Shown: positions 24,836-33,355 of the stretch, piece after piece
Position numbering within the stretch: the first letter of the stretch is position 1
How the letters are laid out: every line of letters starts with the position of its first letter
Source of the DNA: Paenibacillus sp. DMB5
GTDB lineage: Bacteria > Bacillota > Bacilli > Paenibacillales > Paenibacillaceae
Direction: 5' to 3'
NCBI RefSeq assembly: GCF_001517085.1
Contig: NZ_LRAC01000143.1
Location: 1-64,000 of the forward strand
Length of the DNA: 64,000 nucleotides
Position numbers and translations under genes: made by a program
The notes under the pieces: model-generated
The model's database searches: none
The model's input: the letters and a program-made list of their open reading frames with translations, nothing else
What the model was told of the DNA's origin: nothing

Positions 24836-26205
24836 ATGAAACAAACGCATTCACTCAAACAAAAGGCCGGGCAGTTCTTACATATTCTTTTTCCCATTCT
24901 GATTACCCAAATCGCTTTATCGGCCATTACCTTCTTCGACACCAATATGTCCGGCAAATACGGCACGGACGATCTTGCCGGTGTAGCAATCGGCACAAGC
25001 CTGTGGATTCCGATCCAGACCGGCCTCAGCGGGATTCTGATGGGCATTACTCCTATCGTATCCCACCTGATCGGCAGCCGGAAAAATAAAGATGTAGCTT
25101 ATCAGGTGACCCAGGGCATCTGGCTTTCACTGCTGATTTCACTGCTTGTGCTGGCTGCTGGCAGCCTTGTTCTGTCCCCGGTACTACATTTTATGAATCT
25201 GGAGCCGCAGGTCAGGGATATTGCCTTCCGTTTCCTCTGTGCCATCTCCATCGGAATTATCCCCCTGTTCGGGTATACCGTACTGCGCAGCACCATTGAC
25301 GCCCTGGGACAGACCCGCGTTTCGATGCTAATTACGCTGATTGCCCTTCCGGTCAATGTCGGCCTAAACTATCTGCTGATCTTCGGGAAGCTCGGCTTCC
25401 CTGAGATGGGCGGCGTAGGGGCGGGTGTGCCTCGGCAATTACCTATTGGGTGATCTTTGCAGTCGCCCTGCATTTCATTTACCGGTTTGAGCCGTTCAAG
25501 AGCCTGCAGCTGTTCCGCAAGTTCTACGGACTTTCTCTAACGAGCTTCAAGGAGCTGCTCAAGATCGGCGTGCCGATCGGGTTCTCCATCTTTTTTGAGA
25601 CAGCTGTGTTCTCAGCCGTCACACTGCTGATGAGCCGCTTCGACACTGTTACGATAGCTGCTCATCAGGCAGCCATCAATTTTGCCTCTACTCTATACAT
25701 GATCCCGCTGAGCATCTGTATGAGCCTGACTATTCTCGTTGGCTTTGAGAGCGGGTCCGGCCGGCTGAAGGATGCCCGCCAATACAGTATTATGGGCATC
25801 GGCTCCGCTGCTGCACTGTCGCTGCTAACAGCACTCGTCCTGTTATTCGCTGGCAATCACGTAGCCGGTCTCTATTCGGACGAATCCGAGGTGATTTCCC
25901 TGATCCAGCATTTTCTGATCTACGCAATCTTCTTCCAGATTTCCGATGCAATAGCCACACCAACCCAAGGCGTGCTGCGAGGGTACAAGGATGTAAATCC
26001 GGCTTTCATCATCTGCTTTATTGCATATTGGGTGATCGGTCTTCCGACAGGTTATCTGCTGGCCACCTATACAGACATGGGGGCATACGGCTACTGGATC
26101 GGGCTGATCGCCGGTCTCGCTATCGGAGCCATTCTGCTGCTGGGCCGCCTCGTTAAGGTTCAGCGGAATTTTTCCGCCCGGACCATAGAGCAAATTAACG
26201 GCTGA
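24836..26205 (+). pseudogene. MATE family efflux transporter, one 1-nt frameshift
   Basis: Na+- or H+-driven multidrug efflux pump (NorM/YpnP class) with the twelve-helix MATE pattern. The first part, from MKQTHSLKQK, covers helices 1-6 (QIALSAITFFDTNMSG, GILMGITPIVSHLIG); the second continues TYWVIFAVALHF through helices 7-12 (ELLKIGVPIGFSIFFET, DAIATPTQGVLRGY). The frame breaks near 25430: restoring one G (GTGCCTCGG to GTGGCCTCGG) joins VGAG to VASAITYWV and gives 456 residues, a normal length. Nothing else is wrong, which points to a sequencing or very recent mutation. Confidence 0.85.
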
Positions 26206-26219
26206 CACTACTCTTGCAA

Positions 26220-26266
26220 GCGGCCCTGTCCTCCTCCTGAACTCGGGGAAGGACAGGGCGCTTTTT
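26220..26266 (+). terminator. Terminator after the MATE gene
   Basis: GCGGCCCTGTCC...AGGACAGGGCGC is followed by TTTTT. Confidence 0.88.
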
Positions 26267-26292
26267 CATACTCAGCATTGTTCCCGAAATGC

Positions 26293-26319
26293 AAAAAGCC
26301 GCCTATTACTAGGCGGCTG
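26293..26319 (-). terminator. Terminator after pfkA
   Basis: On the minus strand AGCCGCC-TAGTAATA-GGCGGCT is followed by TTTT. Confidence 0.88.
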
Positions 26320-26336
26320 TAAGGCATATGCTGATG

Positions 26337-27308
26337 TTATTGGGACAGACGGGAAGCCAACTCGTACAATTCAGTATCGAATGCCTTCTTGGTATTTACT
26401 ACTGTATCAATATCGGTAATGGTCAACTCACCTTTAATGATTCCGCAAGCTTTGGCGGATTCGCCTTCAATCAGCTTACGTACGGCAAAGTCGCCGAGAC
26501 GGCTTGCCAGGTTGCGGTCAGCCGGAGTCGGCGTGCCGCCGCGCTGAATGTGGCCCAGCACCGTCACACGGGCGTCGAGTGAAGCATGGCGGTCTTTGAG
26601 TGCCTGGGCTACATCTTCGCCTTTGCCTACGCCTTCAGCAACAATTACGATACTGTGGCGTTTGCCTCTGGCAAAGTTGTCCTTCATGCGGTCTGCCACT
26701 TCATTAAGGTCATACGGCATTTCCGGGACAAGAATGGTTTCAGCGCCGGATGCAAGACCGGCGTGCAGAGCAATATCTCCGCAGTGGCGGCCCATAACTT
26801 CGACAATGGAAGAACGCTCATGGGAGGACATAGTGTCGCGGAGCTTGTTGATGGCATCTACAACAACGCCTACCGCTGTATCAAAGCCAATGGTGTAGTC
26901 TGTGAAGGAGATATCATTGTCAATAGTTCCCGGCAAAGCCATTGTCTTGATACCAAGCTTGCTGAGCTTGTTGGCGCCTTGATAGGAACCGTCACCGCCG
27001 ATAACCACCAGACCGTCGATACCCATTTCATTAAGGATATCCGCACCCTTCTGCTGGCCTTCCGGTTTAATGAACTCCAGACAGCGTGCCGACTGCAGAA
27101 TCGTACCGCCGCGCTGAATAATGTCTCCTACACTGCGCAGATCCATCGGGAAAATATCACGGTTCAGCAGGCCCTGGTAGCCGCGTTGAATCCCGTACAC
27201 TTCAATTCCATAAAAGATTGCGCTGCGCACTACCGCGCGGACAGCCGCGTTCATGCCTTGTGAATCTCCACCACTGGTAAGTACTGCGATTTTTTTTACG
27301 TTTGACAT
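26337..27308 (-). CDS. pfkA: ATP-dependent 6-phosphofructokinase
   Basis: Phosphorylates fructose 6-phosphate in glycolysis; 323 residues, normal for the tetrameric bacterial enzyme. ATP site: LTSGGDSQGMNAAVRAVV and GGDGSYQGA; catalytic PGTIDNDI (Asp base) and MGRHCGDIALH; effector and substrate Arg residues in LGHIQRGGTPTPADR. The glycine-rich loop reads GGDSQGMN where most PfkA have GGDSPGMN. The ATG has AAGGAGG upstream. It follows ytpB with a 66-nt gap and may share its transcript. Confidence 0.96.
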   Translation of the reverse strand: MSNVKKIAVLTSGGDSQGMNAAVRAVVRSAIFYGIEVYGIQRGYQGLLNRDIFPMDLRSVGDIIQRGGTILQSARCLEFIKPEGQQKGADILNEMGIDGLVVIGGDGSYQGANKLSKLGIKTMALPGTIDNDISFTDYTIGFDTAVGVVVDAINKLRDTMSSHERSSIVEVMGRHCGDIALHAGLASGAETILVPEMPYDLNEVADRMKDNFARGKRHSIVIVAEGVGKGEDVAQALKDRHASLDARVTVLGHIQRGGTPTPADRNLASRLGDFAVRKLIEGESAKACGIIKGELTITDIDTVVNTKKAFDTELYELASRLSQ

Positions 27309-27374
27309 CCTGTTAGTTCCTCCTTAAATTGTGCGAAGCATGGTTCCCTTAAGCGGAAATTAAGCCCCGCAGCC

Positions 27375-28472
27375 TTAGTACATGTGCTTGCGGATCCAGC
27401 GGCTGTTGACGAAGAAGAACAATCTGGTAAGCGGGCTTCTTCTCATCAGGCGTTTGGATACCGAACGAACCTCCCGCTGTTCGCTGACTTTTGGATCGGA
27501 TAAATAAAGTGCCAGAAGCCCCTCGATAACCATCCGATGCATTGAGTTCTCAGGCAGACTCCGGACATCCTTGCGGGCCCACTCCACGATGGAAGCAATC
27601 CGATTCAGCATGGTATCAGTATTGTCGTAATAATTGCAGAAATTGAGGTCACCGCCGGCCCGGTCTTCATCCTGATCAATGAGGTAGTCCAGCATAATGT
27701 GCAGCCCGCAGACATGCGGAAAGTAAGCAGCACGGATCGAAGCCGCTTTCGACTTGTCCAGACGGGGGTCACACGCAGACAGAAACAGCATAAACACCCC
27801 CAGCGTAGAGCCGGTGGCCGCCGCAAATTCATTCCAGTGAAGATGGGGGGCACGCTTGCCTTCCACAGCCCACCATTCCTTCAGGGCATCTTCCCTGAGC
27901 TCGGGGCGGATATGCTTGTACACCTGCAGATCTGTATATAGCACAGCGAGATCATAAATCTCTTCAGCAGCTGCAGCATAGCCCGGTAAAAGCGCCGTCA
28001 TCTCCTGGCACTTGCGGACCAGCCTTTGCAGATATCCCCCATCATTCTGCTCGCTGCGCAGCGCATAGTAATTGACGGGTTCGGCATCCGGTCTGATTGC
28101 ATCCAGCATCGACTGATGCAGCAGCCTGAAATCGGCCGGATCAAGCGAGGTGCTGCGGTCACACAGATTATCCAGATAATCACTGATCGTTTGATAGGCG
28201 ACAATAAGCGGAATCAGTATATGTCTCATCGACAAATTGCCGGCGGCATAAATTCCGCCGCCTTCACAATGAAACTGTTTGGTTTCAATGCTGGCAAGCG
28301 CTTGTTTCCGGAGCTCGGGATCGGGAATCCCTTCTGCATCCTCACGCCAGGAGTGCAGACACTCCCGGACTTCCGGCAGCACGTACTTATAAACCCGGCT
28401 CATAAGCCCTATCGGGCCGCGCGGGCTTAGGTTACGGCCTTGCTCAAATTCATTCAATGACAGTGCCTCCAC
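27375..28472 (-). CDS. ytpB: Tetraprenyl-beta-curcumene synthase-like (DUF2600)
   Basis: Large terpene synthase type enzyme that in Bacillus cyclises heptaprenyl/tetraprenyl diphosphate towards C35 sesquarterpenes. The 365-residue protein is all-helical. The Asp-rich metal site is SDYLDNLCDRST; a second acidic site is YLIDQDEDRAGGDLNFCNYY. The N-terminal KQALASIETKQFHCEGGGIYA and LSMRHILIPLIVAYQT match the family. No partner cyclase or prenyltransferase is adjacent. It has its own promoter (28502-28530). Confidence 0.85.
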   Translation of the reverse strand: MEALSLNEFEQGRNLSPRGPIGLMSRVYKYVLPEVRECLHSWREDAEGIPDPELRKQALASIETKQFHCEGGGIYAAGNLSMRHILIPLIVAYQTISDYLDNLCDRSTSLDPADFRLLHQSMLDAIRPDAEPVNYYALRSEQNDGGYLQRLVRKCQEMTALLPGYAAAAEEIYDLAVLYTDLQVYKHIRPELREDALKEWWAVEGKRAPHLHWNEFAAATGSTLGVFMLFLSACDPRLDKSKAASIRAAYFPHVCGLHIMLDYLIDQDEDRAGGDLNFCNYYDNTDTMLNRIASIVEWARKDVRSLPENSMHRMVIEGLLALYLSDPKVSEQREVRSVSKRLMRRSPLTRLFFFVNSRWIRKHMY

Positions 28473-28501
28473 ATTGTTGTCTCCTTATCCAAATCATCAT
28501 T

Positions 28502-28530
28502 ATTATAATATGCGGAACGTTTTTGTACAA
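28502..28530 (-). promoter_or_regulatory. ytpB promoter
   Basis: On the minus strand TTGTAC and TATAAT are 17 nt apart, 30 nt before the ytpB start. Confidence 0.65.
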
Positions 28531-28592
28531 ACAACAAAATCACTTTCGCAAAACCTTGAAATATTCAGAAATCACCCCAGTTTAACAAACTT

Positions 28593-28622
28593 TTAACAAA
28601 CATCAGATACAGCCTTTATGCT
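28593..28622 (+). promoter_or_regulatory. Promoter of the MFS transporter gene
   Basis: TTAACA and TATGCT are 18 nt apart. The -35 box lies in the second of two direct TTTAACAAAC repeats (28581-28602). Confidence 0.5.
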
Positions 28623-28659
28623 ATACTGAGCGTATTTGATACCCAAGGAGTGCAAACAC

Positions 28660-29967
28660 ATGGAATCAGGACGGACCGGCAGCCAGTACAGCGATCAAAA
28701 TTGGCTGCGTTCCTTCATCTTCACACTTTTCGGCACCAGTGTACTGGTGGTCTCTTATTTTCCGCTTTTCTACACCCATCTCGGCTTCAGCAGCACGCAG
28801 GTGGGACTGCTGTATTCCCTCGGACCGCTGATATCCATCTTGTCCAATCTTTTCTGGAGCATGATGAGCGACCGGCTCGGAACAATCAAAAAAATTATGG
28901 CCATTCTGCTCGCAGGACAATTAGTTACAGCTATCATGCTGGCGAAAGCTACTGATTTTTCAATGGTAATGCTTATAATATCCTTATTCTATTTCTTCTA
29001 TTACCCTGTTTTCCCTCTGGCGGACACCATGGCGATAAAAGTTGCCCAGCGGCATGGGCGGAACTTTATAGCTATCCGCGTGTTCGGATCACTCGGCTAT
29101 TCTTTTTTTGCCCTGACTATCGGGTATGTGCTGAGAGCGCTCGGTTCCTCTTACAGCATTGGCGTATGTATCGTTATTATTATCGCAGCCCTGCTTTTAT
29201 CCATCGGATTAAAGGATATCAAACGTTCTCCTGAGGCGGACGGTAATACAGGCCCATCTCCTAAATCTGCTGTAAAGAGCAACGGCCTGAAGGAGATTTT
29301 GCTGCAAAAAGAAGTGCTGTGGTTCTTCGGCTGTGTCTTTATTCTGGCCCTCGGGCACCGGATGAATGAAGCTTTTCTGACTCTTAGCCTCAAGAGCATG
29401 AACGCCGGCGACGACGTAATCGGCTGGGCGCTGCTCGCATCCGCGCTGAGTGAGATCCCCATCTTCTTTTTGCTCAGTAAATACGGTGAACGGTTCAAGG
29501 AGCTGCCGCTGCTCGCTTTTGCAAGTCTCATGTACGGAATGCGCTTTCTGTTCATGTCGCTTGCTGTCCACCCGGGCGCCATCATTGCGATTCAGGCACT
29601 GCACAGCATATCATTCGGCATTTTCTATGTGACAGCGGTCCGCTACATTACACGAGTTATCCCCGACCATCTTCGGGCAACCGGCCTGGCGCTATTCACC
29701 GTAGTCTGGTCCAGTGCTTCCGGTCTGCTCAGCGGAACTTTCGGAGGTCTGATCTATGAGGATGCAGGACGCCGCATTTTCTATCTGGTAGCAACCTTCT
29801 TCTCTGTGCTTGCATTCATCGGTTTTTTAACCAAGCATCTGCTGGATATCGGAGGACCTTCACGGAGCTACTTCCGCAAAAGAGTTATTCCCGCAGTACC
29901 GCCGGAATCAGAGCCCGCTATCGTACCGCCGCCGGAAGTTCTTCCCTCACAAAAGGCAACACTATAG
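28660..29967 (+). CDS. MFS transporter (nucleoside-symporter-like subgroup)
   Basis: 435-residue, twelve-helix transporter. The N-terminal FTLFGTSVLVVSYFPLFYTHLG with GLLYSLGPLISILSNLFWSMMSD fits the MFS_1-like group related to LacY/NupG. The loop DRLGTIKK carries the usual charged motif between TM2 and TM3, and a hydrophilic loop of about 25 residues (KRSPEADGNTG...) joins the two halves. A Pro/Glu-rich cytoplasmic tail ends it. The substrate cannot be read. AAGGAG is 9 nt before the ATG at 28660, which decides the start. Confidence 0.85.
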   Translation: MESGRTGSQYSDQNWLRSFIFTLFGTSVLVVSYFPLFYTHLGFSSTQVGLLYSLGPLISILSNLFWSMMSDRLGTIKKIMAILLAGQLVTAIMLAKATDFSMVMLIISLFYFFYYPVFPLADTMAIKVAQRHGRNFIAIRVFGSLGYSFFALTIGYVLRALGSSYSIGVCIVIIIAALLLSIGLKDIKRSPEADGNTGPSPKSAVKSNGLKEILLQKEVLWFFGCVFILALGHRMNEAFLTLSLKSMNAGDDVIGWALLASALSEIPIFFLLSKYGERFKELPLLAFASLMYGMRFLFMSLAVHPGAIIAIQALHSISFGIFYVTAVRYITRVIPDHLRATGLALFTVVWSSASGLLSGTFGGLIYEDAGRRIFYLVATFFSVLAFIGFLTKHLLDIGGPSRSYFRKRVIPAVPPESEPAIVPPPEVLPSQKATL

Positions 29968-29978
29968 CCATATCCCGG

Positions 29979-30013
29979 TCCTTGCTGTCCGCCAGCGGCG
30001 GCAAGGACTTTTA
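29979..30013 (+). terminator. Terminator after the MFS gene
   Basis: GTCCTTGC and GCAAGGAC enclose a GC-rich loop and are followed by TTTTA. Confidence 0.75.
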
Positions 30014-30019
30014 TGGCAC

Positions 30020-30050
30020 AAAAAAACACAGTTCCCGAGAGAACTGTGTA
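30020..30050 (-). terminator. Terminator after the cold-shock gene
   Basis: On the minus strand ACACAGTTC-TCTCG-GAACTGTGT is followed by TTTTTT. It is about 90 nt from the stop codon. Confidence 0.85.
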
Positions 30051-30138
30051 CTTTGTAAGTTGATGGTTACCACTCTTGCAAGTGCCTGCCATAAATCAAA
30101 TATATATTGCAGCTGACAGCAAACTGTCCAGCCGTTTC

Positions 30139-30336
30139 TTATAATTTAACTACGTTAGCTGCTTGAGGACCACGGTTACCGTCAGTGATGTCGAATTCAA
30201 CCGCTTGGCCTTCATCCAAAGTCTTGAAGCCTTCGCCCTGGATAGCTGAGAAGTGAACGAATACATCTTCGCCGCCTTCTACCTGAAGAAAACCATAACC
30301 TTTTTCTGCGTTAAACCATTTTACTGTACCTTTCAA
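30139..30336 (-). CDS. Cold-shock protein (CspA/CspB family)
   Basis: 65-residue single-stranded nucleic acid binding protein, an RNA chaperone and antiterminator. RNP1 is KGYGFLQV and RNP2 is DVFVHFSAI; the EGQAVEFDI and RGPQAANVVKL strands complete the five-stranded barrel. The start is a TTG at 30336 with AGGAGG 9 nt upstream; no ATG is available. The short leader contains a perfect palindrome CGCCATATATGGCG immediately before the ribosome site. Confidence 0.96.
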   Translation of the reverse strand: MKGTVKWFNAEKGYGFLQVEGGEDVFVHFSAIQGEGFKTLDEGQAVEFDITDGNRGPQAANVVKL

Positions 30337-30358
30337 ATGAACAACCTCCTAAAAATAC

Positions 30359-30410
30359 CGCCATATATGGCGTATGCTTACATTATACCCCAACTATTCC
30401 TGCAAAGCAA
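30359..30410 (-). promoter_or_regulatory. Cold-shock gene promoter and leader hairpin
   Basis: On the minus strand TTGCTT and TATAAT are 17 nt apart (30382-30410). Transcription should start just before the 14-bp palindrome CGCCATATATGGCG (30359-30372), flanked by ATA(C)/GTAT arms, so the mRNA begins with a hairpin next to the ribosome site. Confidence 0.65.
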
Positions 30411-30507
30411 TCCACGATTTCCCTTTATTAGTGAATTCATTTGCTTTTCACTTCCCCGGTGCGTTATCATTGACCCAAAAGCCAAAAATCGCCAGGGTGG
30501 TAATGAC

Positions 30508-30741
30508 ATGATCAAAAAACACGAAATATACAAAACAGACAAATGGAATATGATGACCGTCGAGGTTCAGGGACGCTACATTATCCTCAGGGAAATTTCC
30601 GACCAGTGGGGAGAAGAAACGCATACCTTTATGAGCCGTCCGGCCATGATGGAATGGGTGAACAACCGCTTCAATAAAGAGTCCTATAAAGACAACGAAG
30701 AAGAATACAAAAATATTATCGCAGCGTTTAAACAGGTATAG
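30508..30741 (+). CDS. Small soluble protein of unknown function (77 aa)
   Basis: I do not recognise a named family. MIKKHEIYKTDKWNMMTVEV is followed by GRYIILREISDQWGEETHTF, a two- or three-strand beta pattern, then a helix (SRPAMMEWVNNRFNKESY) and an acidic helix to the end. GGGTGG lies upstream of the ATG. The next gene starts 6 nt after the stop, so the two are probably co-translated. Confidence 0.75.
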   Translation: MIKKHEIYKTDKWNMMTVEVQGRYIILREISDQWGEETHTFMSRPAMMEWVNNRFNKESYKDNEEEYKNIIAAFKQV

Positions 30742-30747
30742 GCTGGT

Positions 30748-30918
30748 ATGGATAACGAAAGTCTGGTTATTTATATCGTTGTGGTCCTCTGCCTCGGAGC
30801 CGTTCTTATTATGAGTAAGGACAAACTGCCGCCGCGCCTGAAGCGCGGCATGGCTCTGACTGCAGTCATTCTGATTGCTCTCGCCTTTATCTTCATTATT
30901 TATAGCCTGCTGGCATAA
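30748..30918 (+). CDS. Small two-helix membrane protein (56 aa)
   Basis: Two hydrophobic helices, VIYIVVVLCLGAVLIM and ALTAVILIALAFIFIIY, flank a basic loop SKDKLPPRLKRG, predicting a hairpin with both ends outside and the loop inside. There is no strong ribosome site (AGGCTGGT at best); translation probably depends on the 77-aa gene ending 6 nt before. No family is recognised. Confidence 0.65.
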   Translation: MDNESLVIYIVVVLCLGAVLIMSKDKLPPRLKRGMALTAVILIALAFIFIIYSLLA

Positions 30919-31116
30919 CTCTTGTTAAGAAGATCATAATCAGAAACTGGCAGGGCATACTAAGCCGACTCTATGATCCAGGAGGCCTAAGTGATGTCCT
31001 TTACCGCCAGATCTCTTCGTCTTCTGCTGGCACTGAGCCTGCTGCCGGCCGGCTCCTCAAACGCTGCAGCACAGAACTCTATGCCTGCTACATCCCATCA
31101 TTTAAGGAGGATTTCC

Positions 31117-32907
31117 ATGGAACAGTTATTGAAGAGAAGTGAAGTGCCTGCCGAGAACCGCTGGAAGCTGGAAGATATGTTTGCATCACAGGAACAGTGG
31201 GATAAAGAATACAATGAAGCAAAAGCGCTGATCAAGAAAGCCTCCGCCTTTCAGGGCAAGCTGGATTCAGCAGAAGAGCTCAAAGCCTGCTTTGAGCTGG
31301 ATGATGAGCTCTCGCAGCTGACAGAGCGGCTCTATGTATACGCGCATATGCGCCAGGATGAGGATACTGCAGCCCCTACCTATCAGGCTCTAACCCAAAA
31401 GGCCAAGAAGCTCAGTGTCGAAGCCGGAGAAGCGCTCTCTTTTGTAACACCGGAAATCCTGTCCCTGCCGGTAGAAAAGCTGGATCAGTTCATTGCTGAC
31501 CCTACCCTCTCCGCTTACACCTTTACTCTGAATGAAATGAAGCGTGAAAAGGCCCATGTCCTTTCCAAGGCTGAAGAAGCACTGCTGGCTCAGGTTGGTA
31601 ACATTTCGCAGGCGCCGCAGAATATTTTTGGCATGCTGAACAATGCTGACCTTAAATTCCCCAAGATCAAGAACGAGGAAGGCAAGGAAGTCGAGCTGAC
31701 TCACGGCAGCTATATTCAGTTTCTGGAAAGCCCGGACCGCGAAGTGCGTAAGAATGCCTTTAAAGCTGTGTATGAAACCTATGCCAAGCAAAAGAACACG
31801 ATTGCCGCTACACTTAGCGCGAACGTGAACAAAAATGTGTTTTACTCACGGGTACGCAAATATCCGTCTGTTCTGGAAATGTCGCTGTACGGCGATAATA
31901 TTCCGAAGGAAGTATACACTAATCTAATTGACACCATTCACGAAAGCCTGCCGCTGATGCACCGCTACATGAAGCTGCGCCAGAAGCTGCTCGGGGTTGA
32001 TGAACTACATATGTACGACCTGTTCGCTCCGCTTGTGGACGAATATAAGCTGGATATTACTTTTGAAGAAGCGAAGCAGATCACCAAGGAAGGCCTGAAG
32101 CCGCTCGGCGACGATTATCTGAGCGTACTGCAGGAAGGATACGACAACGGCTGGATCGACATCTACGAGAATGAGAACAAACGCACCGGCGCATACAGCT
32201 GGGGGGCTTACGGCACCCACCCTTATGTCCTGCTGAACCATAACGACAACCTGAACAGCATGTTCACACTGGCGCACGAAATGGGTCACGCCCTGCATTC
32301 GTACTATTCGGACAATGCGCTGAAATACCGTGACGCACAGTATACCATTTTCCTTGCGGAAGTGGCTTCTACCACCAATGAGGCGCTACTGATGGACTAT
32401 CTGCTGAACAAGTCGACTGATCCTAAGGAAAAAATGTACCTGCTGACCTACTACGCCGACCAGTTCCGCACCACAGTGTTCCGCCAGACGATGTTCGCTG
32501 AATTCGAGAAAATTATCCACCAGCGTGCAGAGGAAGGAGAATCATTGACTCCGCAGGATCTGTCGGCCATCTACTACGATCTTAACGTTAAATATTACGG
32601 TGCAGATATGGTTGTAGATAAGGACATCGAGATGGAGTGGGCACGGATTCCGCATTTCTACAACAGCTTCTATGTTTACAAATACGCTACAGGCTTCTCG
32701 GCAGCAACCAGCTTCTCCAAGCAGATCCTGGAGGAAGGCAAGCCGGCAGTAGACCGTTACCTCGGCTTCCTGAAGAGCGGAGGCAGCGATTATTCCATCA
32801 ACATCCTGGCCAAGGCCGGTGTCGATATGTCCTCTCCGGAGCCGATCCGCGAAGCAATGAGTGTATTCGAGAGTGTTATCGAGCAGATGGAGCAATTGAC
32901 TAAATAA
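31117..32907 (+). CDS. pepF: Oligoendopeptidase F (M3 family)
   Basis: Zinc oligopeptidase of 596 residues degrading short peptides. The active site is TLAHEMGHALHSYYS (HExxH) with the downstream Glu in FLAEVASTTNEALLMDYLL. The start MEQLLKRSEVPAENRWKLEDMF is standard and has AAGGAGG 6 nt upstream. The same frame stays open to an ATG at 30994 that also has a good AGGAGG; this longer form adds 41 residues resembling a secretion signal (SLRLLLALSLLPAGSSNAAAQ). Both starts may be used. A separate leader peptide is impossible since there is no stop between them. Confidence 0.93.
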   Translation: MEQLLKRSEVPAENRWKLEDMFASQEQWDKEYNEAKALIKKASAFQGKLDSAEELKACFELDDELSQLTERLYVYAHMRQDEDTAAPTYQALTQKAKKLSVEAGEALSFVTPEILSLPVEKLDQFIADPTLSAYTFTLNEMKREKAHVLSKAEEALLAQVGNISQAPQNIFGMLNNADLKFPKIKNEEGKEVELTHGSYIQFLESPDREVRKNAFKAVYETYAKQKNTIAATLSANVNKNVFYSRVRKYPSVLEMSLYGDNIPKEVYTNLIDTIHESLPLMHRYMKLRQKLLGVDELHMYDLFAPLVDEYKLDITFEEAKQITKEGLKPLGDDYLSVLQEGYDNGWIDIYENENKRTGAYSWGAYGTHPYVLLNHNDNLNSMFTLAHEMGHALHSYYSDNALKYRDAQYTIFLAEVASTTNEALLMDYLLNKSTDPKEKMYLLTYYADQFRTTVFRQTMFAEFEKIIHQRAEEGESLTPQDLSAIYYDLNVKYYGADMVVDKDIEMEWARIPHFYNSFYVYKYATGFSAATSFSKQILEEGKPAVDRYLGFLKSGGSDYSINILAKAGVDMSSPEPIREAMSVFESVIEQMEQLTK

Positions 32908-33004
32908 AGCCTCAACAAGCCGCTTAATCCTGCTGTAATCCCTTGCCCTCTGCGGGCAGGGGATTTATATTTGTCATTCTCGTCCATGGGGGGTAAAAAA
33001 TATT

Positions 33005-33307
33005 ATGAAATTTCAATGGTCGCTTATTCTCGGTCTGATTTTCGCACTGATTACAGCTGTGTTTGCAGTTATTAATGTCGATCCGGTTCAGGTTAATTTC
33101 GGCTTCGATCAGATCAGCATCCCGCTGATTCTCGTCATACTGGGCTGTGCCCTGATCGGCGGCATCATCGTCGGTTCCTACGGGATTTTCCGCCAGTACA
33201 AGCTGCAGAAGCAAATCAAGGCGCTTAATGCAGAGTTGTCCAAGCTGCGCGATGCGGATCATTCGCTTGACTCCATGCAGCAGCCGCTGCCGGATGAGAC
33301 TGTCTGA
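33005..33307 (+). CDS. LapA (DUF1049) family membrane protein
   Basis: 100-residue protein with two membrane helices (SLILGLIFALITAVFAVINV and PLILVILGCALIGGIIVGSY) and a short coiled-coil tail (QYKLQKQIKALNAELSKLRD). The FAVINVDPVQVNFGF segment between the helices is the DUF1049 signature. In enterobacteria LapA works with LapB in envelope homeostasis; here there is no LPS and the role is unknown. The gene precedes an M42 peptidase gene by 48 nt. Confidence 0.88.
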   Translation: MKFQWSLILGLIFALITAVFAVINVDPVQVNFGFDQISIPLILVILGCALIGGIIVGSYGIFRQYKLQKQIKALNAELSKLRDADHSLDSMQQPLPDETV

Positions 33308-33355
33308 TCATCTGTTACTACCTTATCTTAATTGATGAATGGAGGATTTTAACCA

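Noticed and set aside
24821..26205. Two separate half-size MATE-like proteins
   Set aside because: The halves share one family and join perfectly by one added base, so this is one frameshifted gene.
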